6,564 bases of DNA from NCBI GenBank assembly GCA_024635885.1, contig JAGXIA010000075.1, forward strand, positions 1-6,564, read 5' to 3'. Of the stretch, positions 5,578-6,564 are shown piece by piece. Origin of the DNA: Helicobacteraceae bacterium (GTDB lineage Bacteria > Campylobacterota > Campylobacteria > Campylobacterales > Sulfurimonadaceae). Each line of letters begins with the position of its first letter. Position 1 is the stretch's first letter. A model generated the notes under the pieces. That model was not told the DNA's origin. It made no database searches and saw only the letters and a program-made list of their open reading frames with translations. The translations under genes and the position numbers were made by a program.

Positions 5578-6564
5578 ATGAAATTAATACAATCTTCAAT
5601 ATATGGAACACTTCTAGCGGTTCTTTTATCAACTAGTAGCTATGCTGATTGTTCTTACGAACTATTTAGTATTAGTTCAACAAAGGATACAAGAGTCATT
5701 GATTTTATTGAGCAGTTAAGTGATGAATGTGAGTTTAGTATCATTGTTACTGATCCACATGCCGAAAAGTTTTTAGAAAAGAAACTTAACAAAACTCACT
5801 TAAAGAACTTAACAATTGATGAAGTTTTAGACGTTATTTTAAAAGAAAATAACCTATCTTATACCTTAGAAAATAAAATCTTAAAACTTTCATACCTAAG
5901 CACTAAAATTTTTAGTATCGATTATATACTCTCTCAAAGAAAAGGTAGTGGAAGTACTGACATAACACTCAGCTCTTCATCTGCCTCAGAAGGTGCTGTA
6001 GGAGTTGGGACTGCTTCAACAGGTACTAGTTCTGGAGGAGAATCAGGTGGGTCATCTGGCGGGCAATCTGGGATTAAAATAGAATCTACTGATGAAGTTA
6101 AATTTTGGACAGATTTGGATCTTGAACTTCGAAGAGTTCTTAACAGACCTAATGACGCTTATCAAGCAGGAGCTCCGATTATAAATAAAAATGCTGGGCT
6201 TGTTACTGTCACGGCAACTACAAAACAAATGGCAAGACTTGAGAACTATTTACAGAGACTTCAAAAGAAAGTGCAACTTCAAGTTTTAATAGACGTACAG
6301 CTCTTATCTGTAACTATGTCAAAGGGTAAGACAACCGGAATTGATTGGCAACAACTCTATGCACTTCAAGATGTAACTGTAAAAGCTAGCTATGGAGAGG
6401 GAACGCTCGCTGATGGAACTACTCCTCCAGGATTTGTTACAGTTGAAGGTGGAGGAACTTTAAAAGAGGTAATAAAATTTTTACAGACACAAGGTGATGT
6501 AAGCTCAATTTCTAACCCTAAAGTTTTAACACTAAACAATCAACCTGCTCTAATAACAGCAGGA
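5578..6564 (+). CDS. mshL: MshL/PilQ-type outer-membrane secretin (3' partial)
   Basis: An open frame of 329 codons runs off the right edge without a stop. The start at 5578 has AGGA (5567-5570) seven bases upstream. A signal peptide (about 1-23, likely cut after SYA) precedes an STN-type N0 domain (about 33-105, including KNLTIDEVLDVILKENNLSY). The strand IFSIDYILSQRKGSGSTDI (111-129) is typical of MshL-type secretins. A Ser/Gly linker (about 131-165) leads to an N1-type domain (about 170-230, with IINKNAGLVTVTAT at 201-214). The secretin core starts at VLIDVQLLSV (236-245) with GIDW (254-257). It reaches the hallmark SNPKVLTLNNQPALITAG (312-329), where the window ends. Perhaps 170-230 residues are missing, by comparison with the usual length of about 500-560. 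Secretins form the outer-membrane ring through which pili, DNA or proteins pass. PilQ is an alternative name. Confidence 0.92.
   Translation, partial: MKLIQSSIYGTLLAVLLSTSSYADCSYELFSISSTKDTRVIDFIEQLSDECEFSIIVTDPHAEKFLEKKLNKTHLKNLTIDEVLDVILKENNLSYTLENKILKLSYLSTKIFSIDYILSQRKGSGSTDITLSSSSASEGAVGVGTASTGTSSGGESGGSSGGQSGIKIESTDEVKFWTDLDLELRRVLNRPNDAYQAGAPIINKNAGLVTVTATTKQMARLENYLQRLQKKVQLQVLIDVQLLSVTMSKGKTTGIDWQQLYALQDVTVKASYGEGTLADGTTPPGFVTVEGGGTLKEVIKFLQTQGDVSSISNPKVLTLNNQPALITAG
6031..6072 (+). repeat. Imperfect Ser-Gly-Gly-X codon repeat in the secretin linker
   Basis: Residues 152-165 of the secretin read SGGE, SGGS, SGGQ, SG: three and a half copies of a four-residue unit. Codons vary between copies (gga gga, ggt ggg, ggc ggg), so the DNA repeat is only approximate. 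It is a G-rich patch in otherwise A/T-rich DNA and encodes a flexible tether between the N0 and N1 domains. Confidence 0.7.

Noticed and set aside
5647..5652. Cys25 of the secretin as a lipidation site
   Set aside because: The residues before it (YAD) do not fit a lipobox; ordinary signal peptidase cleavage after SYA is more likely.

Overview
The window looks like a piece of a low-GC (roughly 30% by eye) Campylobacterota chromosome, such as a Sulfurimonas-, Arcobacter- or Sulfuricurvum-type organism. Three things point there: A/T-rich codon use, a csd6/pgp2-type L,D-carboxypeptidase directly behind era (I recall the same pair as HP0517-HP0518 in Helicobacter pylori), and an M99-type csd4/pgp1 carboxypeptidase, a family best known from Helicobacter and Campylobacter. 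The genus cannot be fixed from the sequence alone.

All seven genes lie on the + strand and are packed as one operon-like run. Reading left to right: (1) the 3' two thirds of era, a ribosome-assembly GTPase, cut by the left edge; (2) a secreted YkuD-fold peptidoglycan L,D-carboxypeptidase (csd6/pgp2-like); (3) a secreted zinc D,L-carboxypeptidase (csd4/pgp1-like, M99); (4) a PilM-PilN (GspL-like) fusion; (5) a PilO/GspM-like inner-membrane protein; (6) a short PilP/MshK/GspC-like periplasmic protein; (7) the N-terminal part of an MshL/PilQ-type secretin, cut by the right edge. Junctions are 1-bp or 4-bp overlaps or gaps of at most 11 bp. There is therefore no stretch without a gene, no convincing internal terminator and no tRNA, rRNA, CRISPR array or insertion sequence.

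The genes form two working modules. Genes 2 and 3 encode enzymes expected to act in series on uncrosslinked peptidoglycan stems (tetrapeptide to tripeptide to dipeptide), the trimming that sets helical or curved cell shape in H. pylori and Campylobacter jejuni. Genes 4 to 7 follow the pilM-N-O-P-Q order of type IV pilus, MSHA and type II secretion machines: a cytoplasmic and inner-membrane platform, a periplasmic connector and an outer-membrane pore. Such machines serve pili, DNA uptake or protein secretion; the motor ATPase, platform protein and pilins would have to lie outside the window.

The points most worth a second look are the direct pairing of the two shape enzymes, a normal His where H. 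pylori Csd4 has an atypical Gln zinc ligand, the PilM-PilN fusion with a worn nucleotide site, and the placement of wall-trimming enzymes next to an envelope-spanning machine. I see no clear evidence of a wholly new system.
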